64,000 bases of DNA, taken from positions 62,001 through 126,000 of the forward strand of contig JAQWQD010000010.1 of NCBI GenBank assembly GCA_029244985.1, in the 5' to 3' direction. A program made the translations under genes and the position numbers. Each line of letters opens with the position of its first letter. Within the stretch, counting starts at the first letter, position 1. This DNA is from Gammaproteobacteria bacterium (GTDB taxonomy: Bacteria; Pseudomonadota; Gammaproteobacteria; Pseudomonadales; Pseudohongiellaceae). Positions 49,645 to 58,195 of the stretch are shown in pieces. The notes under the pieces were generated by a model. The model had not been told where the DNA came from. It worked only from the letters and a program-made list of their open reading frames with translations, and ran no database searches.

Positions 49645-49665
49645 TTGATTACTCAATTAGCTTAT
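49636..49665. terminator. Shared bidirectional terminator hairpin between argA and folA
   Basis: ATAAGCTAATTGA (49636-49648) and its exact complement (49653-49665) form a perfect 13-base-pair stem with a 4-base loop. Both stop codons (argA TAA 49642-49644, folA TAA at 49662-49664 on the reverse strand) lie inside the stem. It is AT-rich, without a U-run, so it may be more an mRNA-end stabiliser than a classical terminator. Confidence 0.6.
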
Positions 49666-50165
49666 CGGCGCTGTAATAAACAAATAGTATAGTTATAGGG
49701 GTTCGTTTCTGACTTCTTAAAATACTTTCTAGACACTTCTTTCCACTCATCTTCATTGAATTCAGCGAGAAATGTATCACCTTCAACTTGTGCATGGACT
49801 CGAGTTAAGTGGAATCGGTCAGCTAACGGCAGTGCCTCTTTATAGAGACCTGCCCCCCCAATTATAAAAGCCTCTTTTGAGCCATCGATAGCAGCAAGAT
49901 TTTCTGCAAGCTTTATAGCTGCCCCGAGTGAATTAACAACCTTAGCTTTTTCCGCTTCGTAATTTGAATCTCTACTTATGATAATGTTGGTCCGCCCTGG
50001 TAATGGCCTACCTATAGATTCCCAAGTTTTTCTACCCATAATGATGCTATTGCCCATGGTAGTCCGCTTAAAGTATTTAAGATCTTCTGGAAGCTTCCAA
50101 GGCAAACTATTGTTACGACCAATAGTTCTGTTTTCTGCCATTGCACAAATCAATGCGAGGTTCAT
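49662..50165 (-). CDS. folA: Dihydrofolate reductase
   Basis: 167 residues. ALICAMAENRTIGRNNSLPW, LPEDLKYFKRTTMGNSIIMGRKTWESIG and VIGGAGLYKEAL-like regions are all present (the last reads FIIGGAGLYKEALPLA), plus the catalytic acidic residue in PWKLPEDLKYFK. Reduces dihydrofolate with NADPH. Downstream of thyA with a 35-base gap, the usual lgt-thyA-folA order. Confidence 0.95.
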   Translation of the reverse strand: MNLALICAMAENRTIGRNNSLPWKLPEDLKYFKRTTMGNSIIMGRKTWESIGRPLPGRTNIIISRDSNYEAEKAKVVNSLGAAIKLAENLAAIDGSKEAFIIGGAGLYKEALPLADRFHLTRVHAQVEGDTFLAEFNEDEWKEVSRKYFKKSETNPYNYTICLLQRR

Positions 50166-50200
50166 TTATGTTTTCGCTCTACTGAGTCTTATATCGAAGT

Positions 50201-51052
50201 TTACACAGAGAATGGATAAACAATTGGATCATGGTGCTGATAACCCTCTACGGAGAAATCATCAAGCGTGACCCATGTCTCAATGTCTTCCAAAGTTTTT
50301 ATATCAGGATTGATATGCAAACTTGGTGGTGGAAAGGGTTTGCGAACTAACTGTGCGTCTCTCATTAACTTGATCTGATCTTCGTAAATATGTGCATTTA
50401 CAATCTTATGATAGGCCTTCCCTGCTTTATGACCTGTTATTTGCGCCATGAGTGCAAGAAAGGCAAACACCTGAATCTGATTAAAATTTAGACCTAAAGG
50501 AACATCGCAAGAGCGCTGGTAGCTGGTTAAGTAAAGCGTATCTCCCAATAAAGAAAAAGTATGGGTGTGCATGCAAGGACGCAAGCAACCAAGCTCAAAC
50601 TCCCCGGGATTATAGAAACTTAGAATTTCACTGCGATCGTCGAGGCCCTTAGACAAATTGTCTACGATCTTCCGTAACTGATCCAGGGGTGTGCCATCAG
50701 GCTTTAGCCAACTTCGGCCTTGCACCCCATAAACTCGGCCCATATCGTCTTCACCCTTACGAACAGGATTGTTTAACCAGGCTTCGTTGTCATTCGCGTT
50801 GGCATCCCAGGTTTTGGCACCAAGGGCGCGAAAATCTGCGGCATTATCATAGCCTCGCAAGTAACCTAAAAATTCCGCGATGGCAGCCTTCCAGAAACTT
50901 TTACGGGTAGTGATTAATGGAAATTCATTACTAGCAAGATCATAGGTAAGGTCCGCATCGACAACTGTCAGGCATTTTTTCCCCGTGCGCTTATTTTCTA
51001 TCCAAGTGCCTTCGCTGATAATGCGCTGACATAAGGAAAGATATTGCTTCAT
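50201..51052 (-). CDS. thyA: Thymidylate synthase
   Basis: 283 residues. Catalytic Cys in [30 protein letters not shown], and the folate-binding [10 protein letters not shown]. The typical LPPCH reads LRPCMH, the Pseudomonas-type form. Methylates dUMP using methylene-tetrahydrofolate; FolA next door recycles the dihydrofolate product. 24 bases after the lgt gene. Confidence 0.95.
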   Translation of the reverse strand: MKQYLSLCQRIISEGTWIENKRTGKKCLTVVDADLTYDLASNEFPLITTRKSFWKAAIAEFLGYLRGYDNAADFRALGAKTWDANANDNEAWLNNPVRKGEDDMGRVYGVQGRSWLKPDGTPLDQLRKIVDNLSKGLDDRSEILSFYNPGEFELGCLRPCMHTHTFSLLGDTLYLTSYQRSCDVPLGLNFNQIQVFAFLALMAQITGHKAGKAYHKIVNAHIYEDQIKLMRDAQLVRKPFPPPSLHINPDIKTLEDIETWVTLDDFSVEGYQHHDPIVYPFSV

Positions 51053-51076
51053 AGTTTTAGTATCCGAAAAACTAAA

Positions 51077-51874
51077 TTAATTGACGCTGCGGATAGAAAC
51101 GTTGCGGTAGGCAAAGAAAATGAGTACAAGACCAATAAAAATCATCGGTATGCATAACAATTGCCCCATCGTCATCCAATCAAAGGCAATAAAACCGAGG
51201 TGCGAATCTGGTTCTCGGAAAAACTCCACAAAAAAGCGGAAACAGCCATAGCATAGCGAGAATAAGCCAGTAACGGCCATACGTGGTTTAGTGGAAGATG
51301 AGAACCACCAAACGATAGTGAATAGAAGAACCCCTTCAAGCATTACCTGATAAAGCTGAGAGGGGTGACGAGCTAAATTATCAACATGAGGAAAAACCAT
51401 TCCCCAGGCGACATCAGTAGGCCTTCCCCAAAGTTCGCCGCCAATAAAATTACCCAGGCGCCCTGCTCCTAACCCGAATGGAACAAGTGGGGCAATAAAG
51501 TCCATGGTCTTCCAGAAGTCTTTCTCAATAGACTTAGAATAGAAATAAAAGGCAAATAATACACCAAATAGCCCACCATGAAATGACATGCCGCCTTCCC
51601 AAACTCGAAACAGCCATGTGGGATCATCGAGAAATCGATCAAAATTATAGAAAAAGACAGAACCAAAACGACCACCAAATACAGCACCTAAGGCGCCATA
51701 AAAAACTAGGTCTGAGATTTGTTCCTCACTCCACTGGTCTGGAATCTTTTTCCGGCGATGGCTGGCAAGAACCCATGCCCCGCCAAAGGCGATTATGTAC
51801 ATTGCTCCGTACCAGTGAATACTGATAGGGCCAATAGCAATTAGGACTGGGTCAAATTGAGGGAAGTTTAACAC
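51077..51874 (-). CDS. lgt: Prolipoprotein diacylglyceryl transferase
   Basis: 265 residues from the GTG at 51874; the frame opens to a TTG at 51937 but the family starts near NFPQFDPVLIAIGPISIHWYG. About seven membrane helices; the Lgt signature GGRFGSVFFYN, WEGGMSFHGGLFG, and GRLGNFIGGELWGRPT. Attaches diacylglycerol to the lipobox Cys of lipoproteins such as LptM here. Start choice uncertain by 21 codons. Confidence 0.92.
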   Translation of the reverse strand: MLNFPQFDPVLIAIGPISIHWYGAMYIIAFGGAWVLASHRRKKIPDQWSEEQISDLVFYGALGAVFGGRFGSVFFYNFDRFLDDPTWLFRVWEGGMSFHGGLFGVLFAFYFYSKSIEKDFWKTMDFIAPLVPFGLGAGRLGNFIGGELWGRPTDVAWGMVFPHVDNLARHPSQLYQVMLEGVLLFTIVWWFSSSTKPRMAVTGLFSLCYGCFRFFVEFFREPDSHLGFIAFDWMTMGQLLCIPMIFIGLVLIFFAYRNVSIRSVN

Positions 51875-52005
51875 TACTTTAATTATCCACTGTCGAGAGA
51901 AGCTTGTTGTAAGATTTACCGAGAAGTTGAGCCACAAAGTATATCAAGATTGCACCTATTCGCAGAGATTTGCGGTAATATTTAGTAAAGGAAATAGAAG
52001 AATCT

Positions 52006-52791
52006 ATGTGTCTTATCGTTTTTGCCCACCAGGCTGAGCCTAGTTACCCCCTGGTTATGGCAGCCAATCGGGATGAGTTTTTCTCCCGTCCCACTCAACA
52101 TGCAACACTCTGGGAATCTTCTTGCCGTCACAAGGCTATCTTGGCAGGCAAAGACCTTGTTTCCGGAGGCACCTGGTTAGGAATTACTCGAAATGGTCGA
52201 TTCAGCGCAGTTACAAACATAAAAAACCCCTCTGAATCAGAACAAAAACCTCGATCTCGTGGAGAACTGACGATTAACTTTTTACAAAGTGACATCAGTG
52301 TTGACGAATATACTAGCAACCTCGCTGGACAATTTGATCAATTTGAGGGTTTTAACCTTCTTTTGGGTGATGGGCATAACATGTTTTACATCAATAACTT
52401 CGAAAGAGTGGTGACCAAACTAGAACCCGGTTTTTATGGATTATCAAATGGTAGATTAAATTCGGATTGGCCTAAAGTTAATCGAGTTAGAAATGGCTTA
52501 CAGCAACTTTTAAAGAAGGAAAAACCCATAAGTACGGATCAACTTATCGCTATGATGAACGACCGCGAGCTATCGACTGATACTAATTTACCTGATACCG
52601 GACAAACTACGGAACTTGAAAAAGTGATCTCTTCAGCTTTCATCATGAACACCGGCCACGGTTATGGAACTTTATGCTCTACGGCAATAATAAAGGAAGC
52701 AAACGGAAACACACATTTCAACGAACAAAATTACGATGTAGCAGGAATAGCGGTAGATAGCCATTACTACAGGTTTTTAGAAAACTCTTAG
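52006..52791 (+). CDS. NRDE/TANGO2 family protein
   Basis: 261 residues. Begins MCLIVFAHQ with the Cys2 and AANRDEFFSRPT that give the family its name. It belongs to the Ntn-hydrolase-like NRDE proteins; the human relative TANGO2 is linked to haem trafficking and acyl-CoA metabolism, but the bacterial role is not established. The gene sits beside lgt in Pseudomonas too and is divergent from it here. Confidence 0.88.
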   Translation: MCLIVFAHQAEPSYPLVMAANRDEFFSRPTQHATLWESSCRHKAILAGKDLVSGGTWLGITRNGRFSAVTNIKNPSESEQKPRSRGELTINFLQSDISVDEYTSNLAGQFDQFEGFNLLLGDGHNMFYINNFERVVTKLEPGFYGLSNGRLNSDWPKVNRVRNGLQQLLKKEKPISTDQLIAMMNDRELSTDTNLPDTGQTTELEKVISSAFIMNTGHGYGTLCSTAIIKEANGNTHFNEQNYDVAGIAVDSHYYRFLENS

Positions 52792-53003
52792 GATCTATTC
52801 AATACACTTAAAATAGAGAATTGAAATGTATATTCCTAGGCTATGCTCAAGCGTAAGCGAAATGGAGAGAGATCATGCTAGCATTCCGCTCTAATAGAAT
52901 CACCGTCAAGACACTGCTCTTAATAAGAAACCCAAAGGTTTGCTATTTACCGATAAACCGACCGCGTACCAATAACTTGGTCTCAACTTAACTGAGTTCC
53001 TAT

Positions 53004-53600
53004 ATGATAGATGCCAATACCGCTCTGTTACACCTTAAAGAAGGCAACAAAAAGTTTCGTAATGGAACAACACTTATCAAGGTAGATGAAGCTAGCCGGT
53101 TCGATGTTGTGGAGAAACAATCTCCCTTTGCCATTATTCTAGGCTGCTCAGATTCTCGGGTGCCTTTAGAACTTATCTTTTGTCAGGGATTAGGTGATTT
53201 GTTTGTTATTCGTGTAGCCGGGAACGTCGCCACTCCTTCCCAGATAGGCAGTATTGAATTCGCCGCTCAAAAATTTGGAACGAAACTTGTTGTAGTACTC
53301 GGCCACACTTCTTGCGGTGCGGTAAAAACTGCTCTCGAAGATTTAGACCAAGAAAAAAGTATCCAATCACCAAACCTAAAAGCCATAGTTGACAGCATCA
53401 AACCAGGAATCAAAGATTCTATAAGTGGCTTAGATTCATATGATGAGAAAATTCAAAGAGCCGTTAGAGCGAATGTGCAGACGTCAATCAACAATCTTAT
53501 TAATGGGTCGGAAATTCTACGCCAATTAAGATCAGAGAGCGGACTTAAGATTATCGGTGCAGAATACTGCCTCGAAAGCGGCATTGTAGAGTTTTTATAA
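53004..53600 (+). CDS. Beta-class carbonic anhydrase
   Basis: 198 residues. Zn ligands: Cys in GCSDSRVPLE, His and Cys in LGHTSCGAVK, and the catalytic Asp/Arg pair in CSDSR. Interconverts CO2 and bicarbonate in the cytoplasm. Stands alone with 212 upstream bases and 176 downstream bases; no Shine-Dalgarno is clear. Confidence 0.94.
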   Translation: MIDANTALLHLKEGNKKFRNGTTLIKVDEASRFDVVEKQSPFAIILGCSDSRVPLELIFCQGLGDLFVIRVAGNVATPSQIGSIEFAAQKFGTKLVVVLGHTSCGAVKTALEDLDQEKSIQSPNLKAIVDSIKPGIKDSISGLDSYDEKIQRAVRANVQTSINNLINGSEILRQLRSESGLKIIGAEYCLESGIVEFL

Positions 53601-53776
53601 GTCTAACTAACTGCAATTCATGACTGCAGGAAACAATATCCAGTTTAAGGAAATGATAGAAAAACTCGGTATATTTGATTCTGGAGAGAGCTTTGAATGC
53701 ACAAGAATATGAGCGGCATCTGGTTTAAAAGAACAAGCTCTTTACGATATTAGCAAAGAATGTTTCTTAGTAAGTA

Positions 53777-56050
53777 TTAATTAGTTCGAGAAGAGCGTAA
53801 CAATCGATCGACTCCCGCGTTATATAAAGCAAGGTCGACCGCGCTTCTAATCGTTTGCGCATCTTCCATTTGCATAACCTGGTCCAGCAAATCTTGGGCC
53901 GCACCCAAATTCACACTGCGTATTACAGATTTTACTTTCAGTAAAGCTGATGCATTCATCGACAGTGTATCGAAACCCATGGCGAGTAAGAGCACTGCAG
54001 CGCCCGGATCACCTGCCATCTCACCACAGATACTCACGGGTTTCTTTTGTTCCTGAGCCTGCAAAACTACCTGATAGAGCGCATTAAGAACCGCAGGATG
54101 AAAAGCACTGTAGAGATTCGCGACTCTAGGATTGTTTCTATCCACTGCAAGCAAATACTGGGTCAAATCGTTACTTCCGACGGAAATAAAATCTACCAAC
54201 TTGGCTAAAGCCCTGGTTTGGTAAACCGCCGCAGGGAGTTCGATCATCACACCGATTGGTGGATATTTGACGTCTAGATTCTCTTGCAAGAGCTCGCGGT
54301 GGGCTCGCTTAATTAATTGTGTCGCTGAGTTAACTTCATTCACATTACTAATCATTGGCAACATGATCTGTAAATTCTCAAGACCGATACTAGCTCGAAG
54401 CATTGCTCTTACTTGTGCCATGAAAATTTCCGGATGGTCGAGAGTAACTCGAATTCCACGCCATCCAAGAAATGGATTTTCCTCGTCAATTGGAAAGTAA
54501 GGTAAGTCTTTATCACCACCAACGTCTAAGGTACGCATGGTAACAAGCTTCGGAGCAAAAGCTTCGAGCTGCTCGCGATAGATTTTGGTTTGCTCTTGTT
54601 CCGAAGGAAAACGTTCACTGAGAAGAAAGGGAACTTCGGTCCGAAAAAGTCCAATCCCCTCTGCACCCTGGTCTAATGAATGCATTACATCTGACATTAA
54701 ACCGGTATTTACCCAAAGATGAACCCGGTGATTATCGGCGGTTTCACAGGGTAAGCCTTTTAGATTTTCAAGTCCCGCCACTAGCTGGTCTTGTTCCTTA
54801 ATAGTATTTTCGTAACGAGTAAGTAATTGCTCAGAAGGGTTGCTAATTATCTCCCCTCGATAGCCGTCCAAAATAATCTGCTTTCCATCTAGATGGTTAA
54901 AAGGCAAATCAACTGCACCCATGACAGTAGGCACACCCATTGTTCGCGCAAGTATAGCGACATGAGAGTTGCCTGAGCCCTTTGCAGATATGAGGCCTTT
55001 TAGTTTCTCCGTGGGTACTTCTACTAGCATGGCAGGCGTTAATTGCTCACTAACCAAGATAGTATCGTCGAGGTACTCGGTAGTAACCGGTTCATCTTCT
55101 TGTAAGTAGAAAAGAACCCGACTACACAAATCTCGAATGTCTGCGGCCCGCTCGCGAAGATATTCGTCACTCATCATTTCAAATGTGCGAACATGCTCGT
55201 TAGCAACGTAGGCGAGCGCGCCTTGGGCCCAAGATCCCATTTTTATTCTTTCTACAACTTCATTACCTAATGCATCGTCATCTAGCATACGCACATAGAC
55301 ATCAAAAAGCTGTCTTTCCTCTTCAGCAACTTGCCCAGCCAATTGATTATGTAGCTCACGCATATCGTCCTGAACTGCATTTAGGCATGCATTAAAGAAC
55401 TCAATTTCTTTTTCAATATTTTTCGTGTGACGATCAGGTATTTGGTTTAGATCAACCGGCGGAAAAACAACTACAGCCTGGCCGATAGCAACCCCTGATG
55501 AACCCGAGATGCCAGGAAATACAGTATCAGAAACTTTATGACCTGATGGGCTGAGGCCCTCGATCGCGCCTGTTGCTTCTGCATGGGCGATTACACCGGC
55601 TAATTGAGCTGAGAGAGTAATTAAAAATGCTTCTTCTCCTTCATCAAAACGGCGTCGGTCTTCATGCTGAACAACGAGTACACCAAGGACAGAGCGGTGG
55701 TGAATAATTGGTACGCCGAGAAAAGCATGGAAGACTTCTTCACCGGTTTCTTCGATATAGTAATAACTGGGGTGATTGGATGCGTCTTGCAAGTTGATAG
55801 GTTCAGCGTGCTTTGCGACCAAGCCTACTAAACCTTCGCCTAGCTCAATGCTGACATGTCCAATCGCTTCCTCTTTTAATCCTTCGGAAGCCATTAAGAC
55901 ATGGCTATTGATATCGGTGTCTAGCAGATAAACAGAACAGACTTGAGTAGAGAGTGCTTCGCGAACCCGATGAACAATAATGTTCAATGCGGATTGCAAA
56001 TCTTTCGCCGCGTTGACCTTTTGAACGATGCCTCGTAGTTGTTCGAGCAT
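53777..56050 (-). CDS. ptsP: PTS phosphoenolpyruvate-protein phosphotransferase, nitrogen type (EI-Ntr)
   Basis: 757 residues (E. coli 748). An N-terminal GAF domain (residues 1-160), then the EI phospho-His domain (SGNSHVAILARTMGVPTVMG; the His near residue 358) and the PEP-binding TIM barrel (GIGLFRTEVPFLL, RTLDVGGDKDLPYF, SVGSNDLTQYLLAVDR, SICGEMAGDP). Starts the PTS-Ntr phosphorelay to NPr and EIIA-Ntr. rppH lies 125 bases upstream on the same strand. Confidence 0.95.
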   Translation of the reverse strand: MLEQLRGIVQKVNAAKDLQSALNIIVHRVREALSTQVCSVYLLDTDINSHVLMASEGLKEEAIGHVSIELGEGLVGLVAKHAEPINLQDASNHPSYYYIEETGEEVFHAFLGVPIIHHRSVLGVLVVQHEDRRRFDEGEEAFLITLSAQLAGVIAHAEATGAIEGLSPSGHKVSDTVFPGISGSSGVAIGQAVVVFPPVDLNQIPDRHTKNIEKEIEFFNACLNAVQDDMRELHNQLAGQVAEEERQLFDVYVRMLDDDALGNEVVERIKMGSWAQGALAYVANEHVRTFEMMSDEYLRERAADIRDLCSRVLFYLQEDEPVTTEYLDDTILVSEQLTPAMLVEVPTEKLKGLISAKGSGNSHVAILARTMGVPTVMGAVDLPFNHLDGKQIILDGYRGEIISNPSEQLLTRYENTIKEQDQLVAGLENLKGLPCETADNHRVHLWVNTGLMSDVMHSLDQGAEGIGLFRTEVPFLLSERFPSEQEQTKIYREQLEAFAPKLVTMRTLDVGGDKDLPYFPIDEENPFLGWRGIRVTLDHPEIFMAQVRAMLRASIGLENLQIMLPMISNVNEVNSATQLIKRAHRELLQENLDVKYPPIGVMIELPAAVYQTRALAKLVDFISVGSNDLTQYLLAVDRNNPRVANLYSAFHPAVLNALYQVVLQAQEQKKPVSICGEMAGDPGAAVLLLAMGFDTLSMNASALLKVKSVIRSVNLGAAQDLLDQVMQMEDAQTIRSAVDLALYNAGVDRLLRSSRTN

Positions 56051-56175
56051 ACCTCATCCCGGCAACACCGATTCAATTATTCTAAACTATACATTGAGCG
56101 CTCTCGCATTATGAGAGAAAGGTTTCCCCAGCACAGCTTAATCGGTGGATATTCTAATTAGTTAAAAGAATTTTG

Positions 56176-56664
56176 TTATTGTTGATTTACGTAGTTATTA
56201 AGCGGAGCTTCTAATTCTGTAAGAGCCCGGCGATAAACATCTCTCTTAAATTCAATAACTTGTCCAACTGGATACCAGTATTTCACCCATCGCCAATCAT
56301 CAAATTCTGGGCGCTCACTCCGGCTTAGTTCTACCTTACTATCTTTGCCCTCCAAACTTAATAAGAACCACTTTTGTTTTTGCCCGATACATAACGGGCC
56401 TTTGTTATAGCGAATGAAATTTTTTGGCAGACGATAATGTAACCAGTCTGTAGTTTGATAAAGAATTCTGACATCCTTTTCTATCAGTCCAACCTCTTCA
56501 TCTAACTCACGATAGAGGGCTTGTTCCAGAGATTCACTTTCTTTTATGCCGCCTTGAGGAAATTGCCAAGCCGACTGCCCGATTCGTTTTGCCCACAGCA
56601 AATTACCTTGCTGGTTACAAATTACAATTCCCACATTTGGGCGGAAGCCCTCTGAATCAATCAT
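56176..56664 (-). CDS. rppH: RNA pyrophosphohydrolase (Nudix)
   Basis: 162 residues. [11 protein letters not shown] opens it, and the Nudix box runs from [11 protein letters not shown] to RELDEEVGL (residues about 38-60). Removes 5' pyrophosphate from mRNA, opening it to RNase E. Upstream of ptsP and divergent from the HAD phosphatase gene, the same order as in Pseudomonas. Confidence 0.95.
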   Translation of the reverse strand: MIDSEGFRPNVGIVICNQQGNLLWAKRIGQSAWQFPQGGIKESESLEQALYRELDEEVGLIEKDVRILYQTTDWLHYRLPKNFIRYNKGPLCIGQKQKWFLLSLEGKDSKVELSRSERPEFDDWRWVKYWYPVGQVIEFKRDVYRRALTELEAPLNNYVNQQ

Positions 56665-56875
56665 ACGTATCTGTTGTTAGACAAATATTTTTCACTATTG
56701 TTTCACACTATTTTTAAATGAATCAATGGCGAAGGCACTAAGAAAATTTGTTTTTATTTAGTTTATCAGTTATTTAGACGTTATTTATGGATCTCGGCAA
56801 TGAATAATTTTCGAGAAATTTAGTGCGAGTTCGGTAGATCCTCACTATATAATGCGGTTTTTGGATGGAATCGAC

Positions 56876-57544
56876 ATGCCACAACGCCTCGCCCTCTTCG
56901 ATTTAGACAACACTCTGCTTGCTGGAGATAGCGACAATGCCTGGGGAGAATTCTTAATAGTAGAGGGTTTGGTTGATGATATTGCACACCGAGAAATCAA
57001 CACTAAATTCTATAAAGACTATTTAGAAGGTGTCTTGGATATTCACGCCTATGTCGCTTTTGCTTTGTCGCCAATACTTGACTATACAGAATCAGAACGA
57101 AACGCATTGCATACCAAGTATATGCAAGATGCGATAAATCCAATTTTATTGGAATCAGCATTTGACTTAGTTGCTAAGCATAAAGCTGCTGGAGATTTTT
57201 GTTCAATAATTACAGCGACGAATAATTTTCTAACGAAACCAATTGCGCAGTTGTTCACAATAGATCTGTTGCTTGCAACAGAAGCGGAAGTTATTGACGG
57301 CAGACTAACCGGCCGTATTGATGGGACTCCTTGTTTTCAAGAAGGTAAGGTAAGGAAGCTAGAACAGTGGCTGACCCAATCAAATTCGGCACTTTCCCTT
57401 AAAGACAGTGTGTTCTATACAGATTCAATTAATGACCTACCGTTGATGCAGAGGGTGTCAGAGCCAATTGCGGTTGACCCAGATCAGAGACTTGCTGCAA
57501 TTTCACAAAAAAAAGGTTGGCAAATACTAAGCTTGCGTGAATAA
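56876..57544 (+). CDS. HAD-IB phosphatase (SerB-like)
   Basis: 222 residues from ATG 56876; an ATG at 56852 lies eight codons upstream, but the family starts at the hydrophobic strand leading into LFDLDNTLLAGDSD (motif I). Motif II IITATN and motif IV YTDSINDLPLM are present. Relatives near rppH-ptsP in Pseudomonas are annotated as HAD or histidinol-phosphatase-like; substrate unknown. Confidence 0.87.
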   Translation: MPQRLALFDLDNTLLAGDSDNAWGEFLIVEGLVDDIAHREINTKFYKDYLEGVLDIHAYVAFALSPILDYTESERNALHTKYMQDAINPILLESAFDLVAKHKAAGDFCSIITATNNFLTKPIAQLFTIDLLLATEAEVIDGRLTGRIDGTPCFQEGKVRKLEQWLTQSNSALSLKDSVFYTDSINDLPLMQRVSEPIAVDPDQRLAAISQKKGWQILSLRE

Positions 57545-57590
57545 ATATTTATCGAGAGCACAAATTTATCAACAAATATAATCGATAATT

Positions 57591-57626
57591 TAGAGTGGTA
57601 GAAATAAGACTCTCAATACTACTCTA
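57591..57626. terminator. Possible bidirectional terminator between HAD phosphatase and gcvR
   Basis: TAGAGTGGTA (57591-57600) and TACTACTCTA (57617-57626) pair over ten positions with one G-U, around a 16-base loop. The arm overlaps the gcvR stop codon. No U-run, so the terminator call is weak. Confidence 0.3.
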
Positions 57627-58136
57627 GCTTATTTGAATCTCTACCATTAAATCATCTGCTATTTGTTCAATCCTCCGTTGCAACACTTCCGGCTCTAAAT
57701 CTGCTGGTACTCTTAAATTTGCTTTTGCCTTGAACAATACATCATTGGACATTGGCGCTGGCGAACACTCTGTGGAAAGTTGTTCCACGTTGATTGACAG
57801 ACTCATGAGGACACGAGAAATTTCCCGAATTATTCCAGGCCTATCATTGCCAACCAAATTGAGCTTAACAGCTTGTTGAAACTCTATATCGCCGTCAGCA
57901 TCAGCTCGCTCAATCACTAACTTTAATTGATCTGTAATATTTTCTAATGCATGAATAAGCTTGTCCGCATTATTGTCGTTAACACTAACGCGGAGAATTC
58001 CTGCGAATTTTCCCGCTAACTGCGACATGCTGCTTTCCAGCCAGTTGCCTGAGTTATCTGAAATTATTCGAGCGAGGGACTCAACCAGTCCCGGCTTATC
58101 TTCGCCAATTGCCGTGAGTACTAAATAAGTGGTCAT
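57624..58136 (-). CDS. gcvR: Glycine cleavage system transcriptional repressor GcvR
   Basis: 170 residues with two ACT domains (LVLTAIGEDKPGLVESLARIIS at the N-terminus, LNLVGNDRPGIIREISRVL at about residue 93). The LESSMSQLAGKFAGILRVSV segment fits GcvR. GcvR blocks GcvA activation of the gcv operon unless glycine is bound. The gene is convergent with the HAD phosphatase and 59 bases upstream of polB's stop on the same strand. Confidence 0.88.
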   Translation of the reverse strand: MTTYLVLTAIGEDKPGLVESLARIISDNSGNWLESSMSQLAGKFAGILRVSVNDNNADKLIHALENITDQLKLVIERADADGDIEFQQAVKLNLVGNDRPGIIREISRVLMSLSINVEQLSTECSPAPMSNDVLFKAKANLRVPADLEPEVLQRRIEQIADDLMVEIQIS

Positions 58137-58195
58137 CGTTTACCTCTCAAAAAAATAACAACTAAACTAACCAACTAAAATAATGGGCCTAAAGT

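Noticed and set aside
52875-52991. 38-codon frame with GGAGAGAG eight bases before its ATG, ahead of the carbonic anhydrase gene
   Set aside because: Reasonable ribosome site, but no recognised motif or signal; too weak to call a gene, though conservation could change this.
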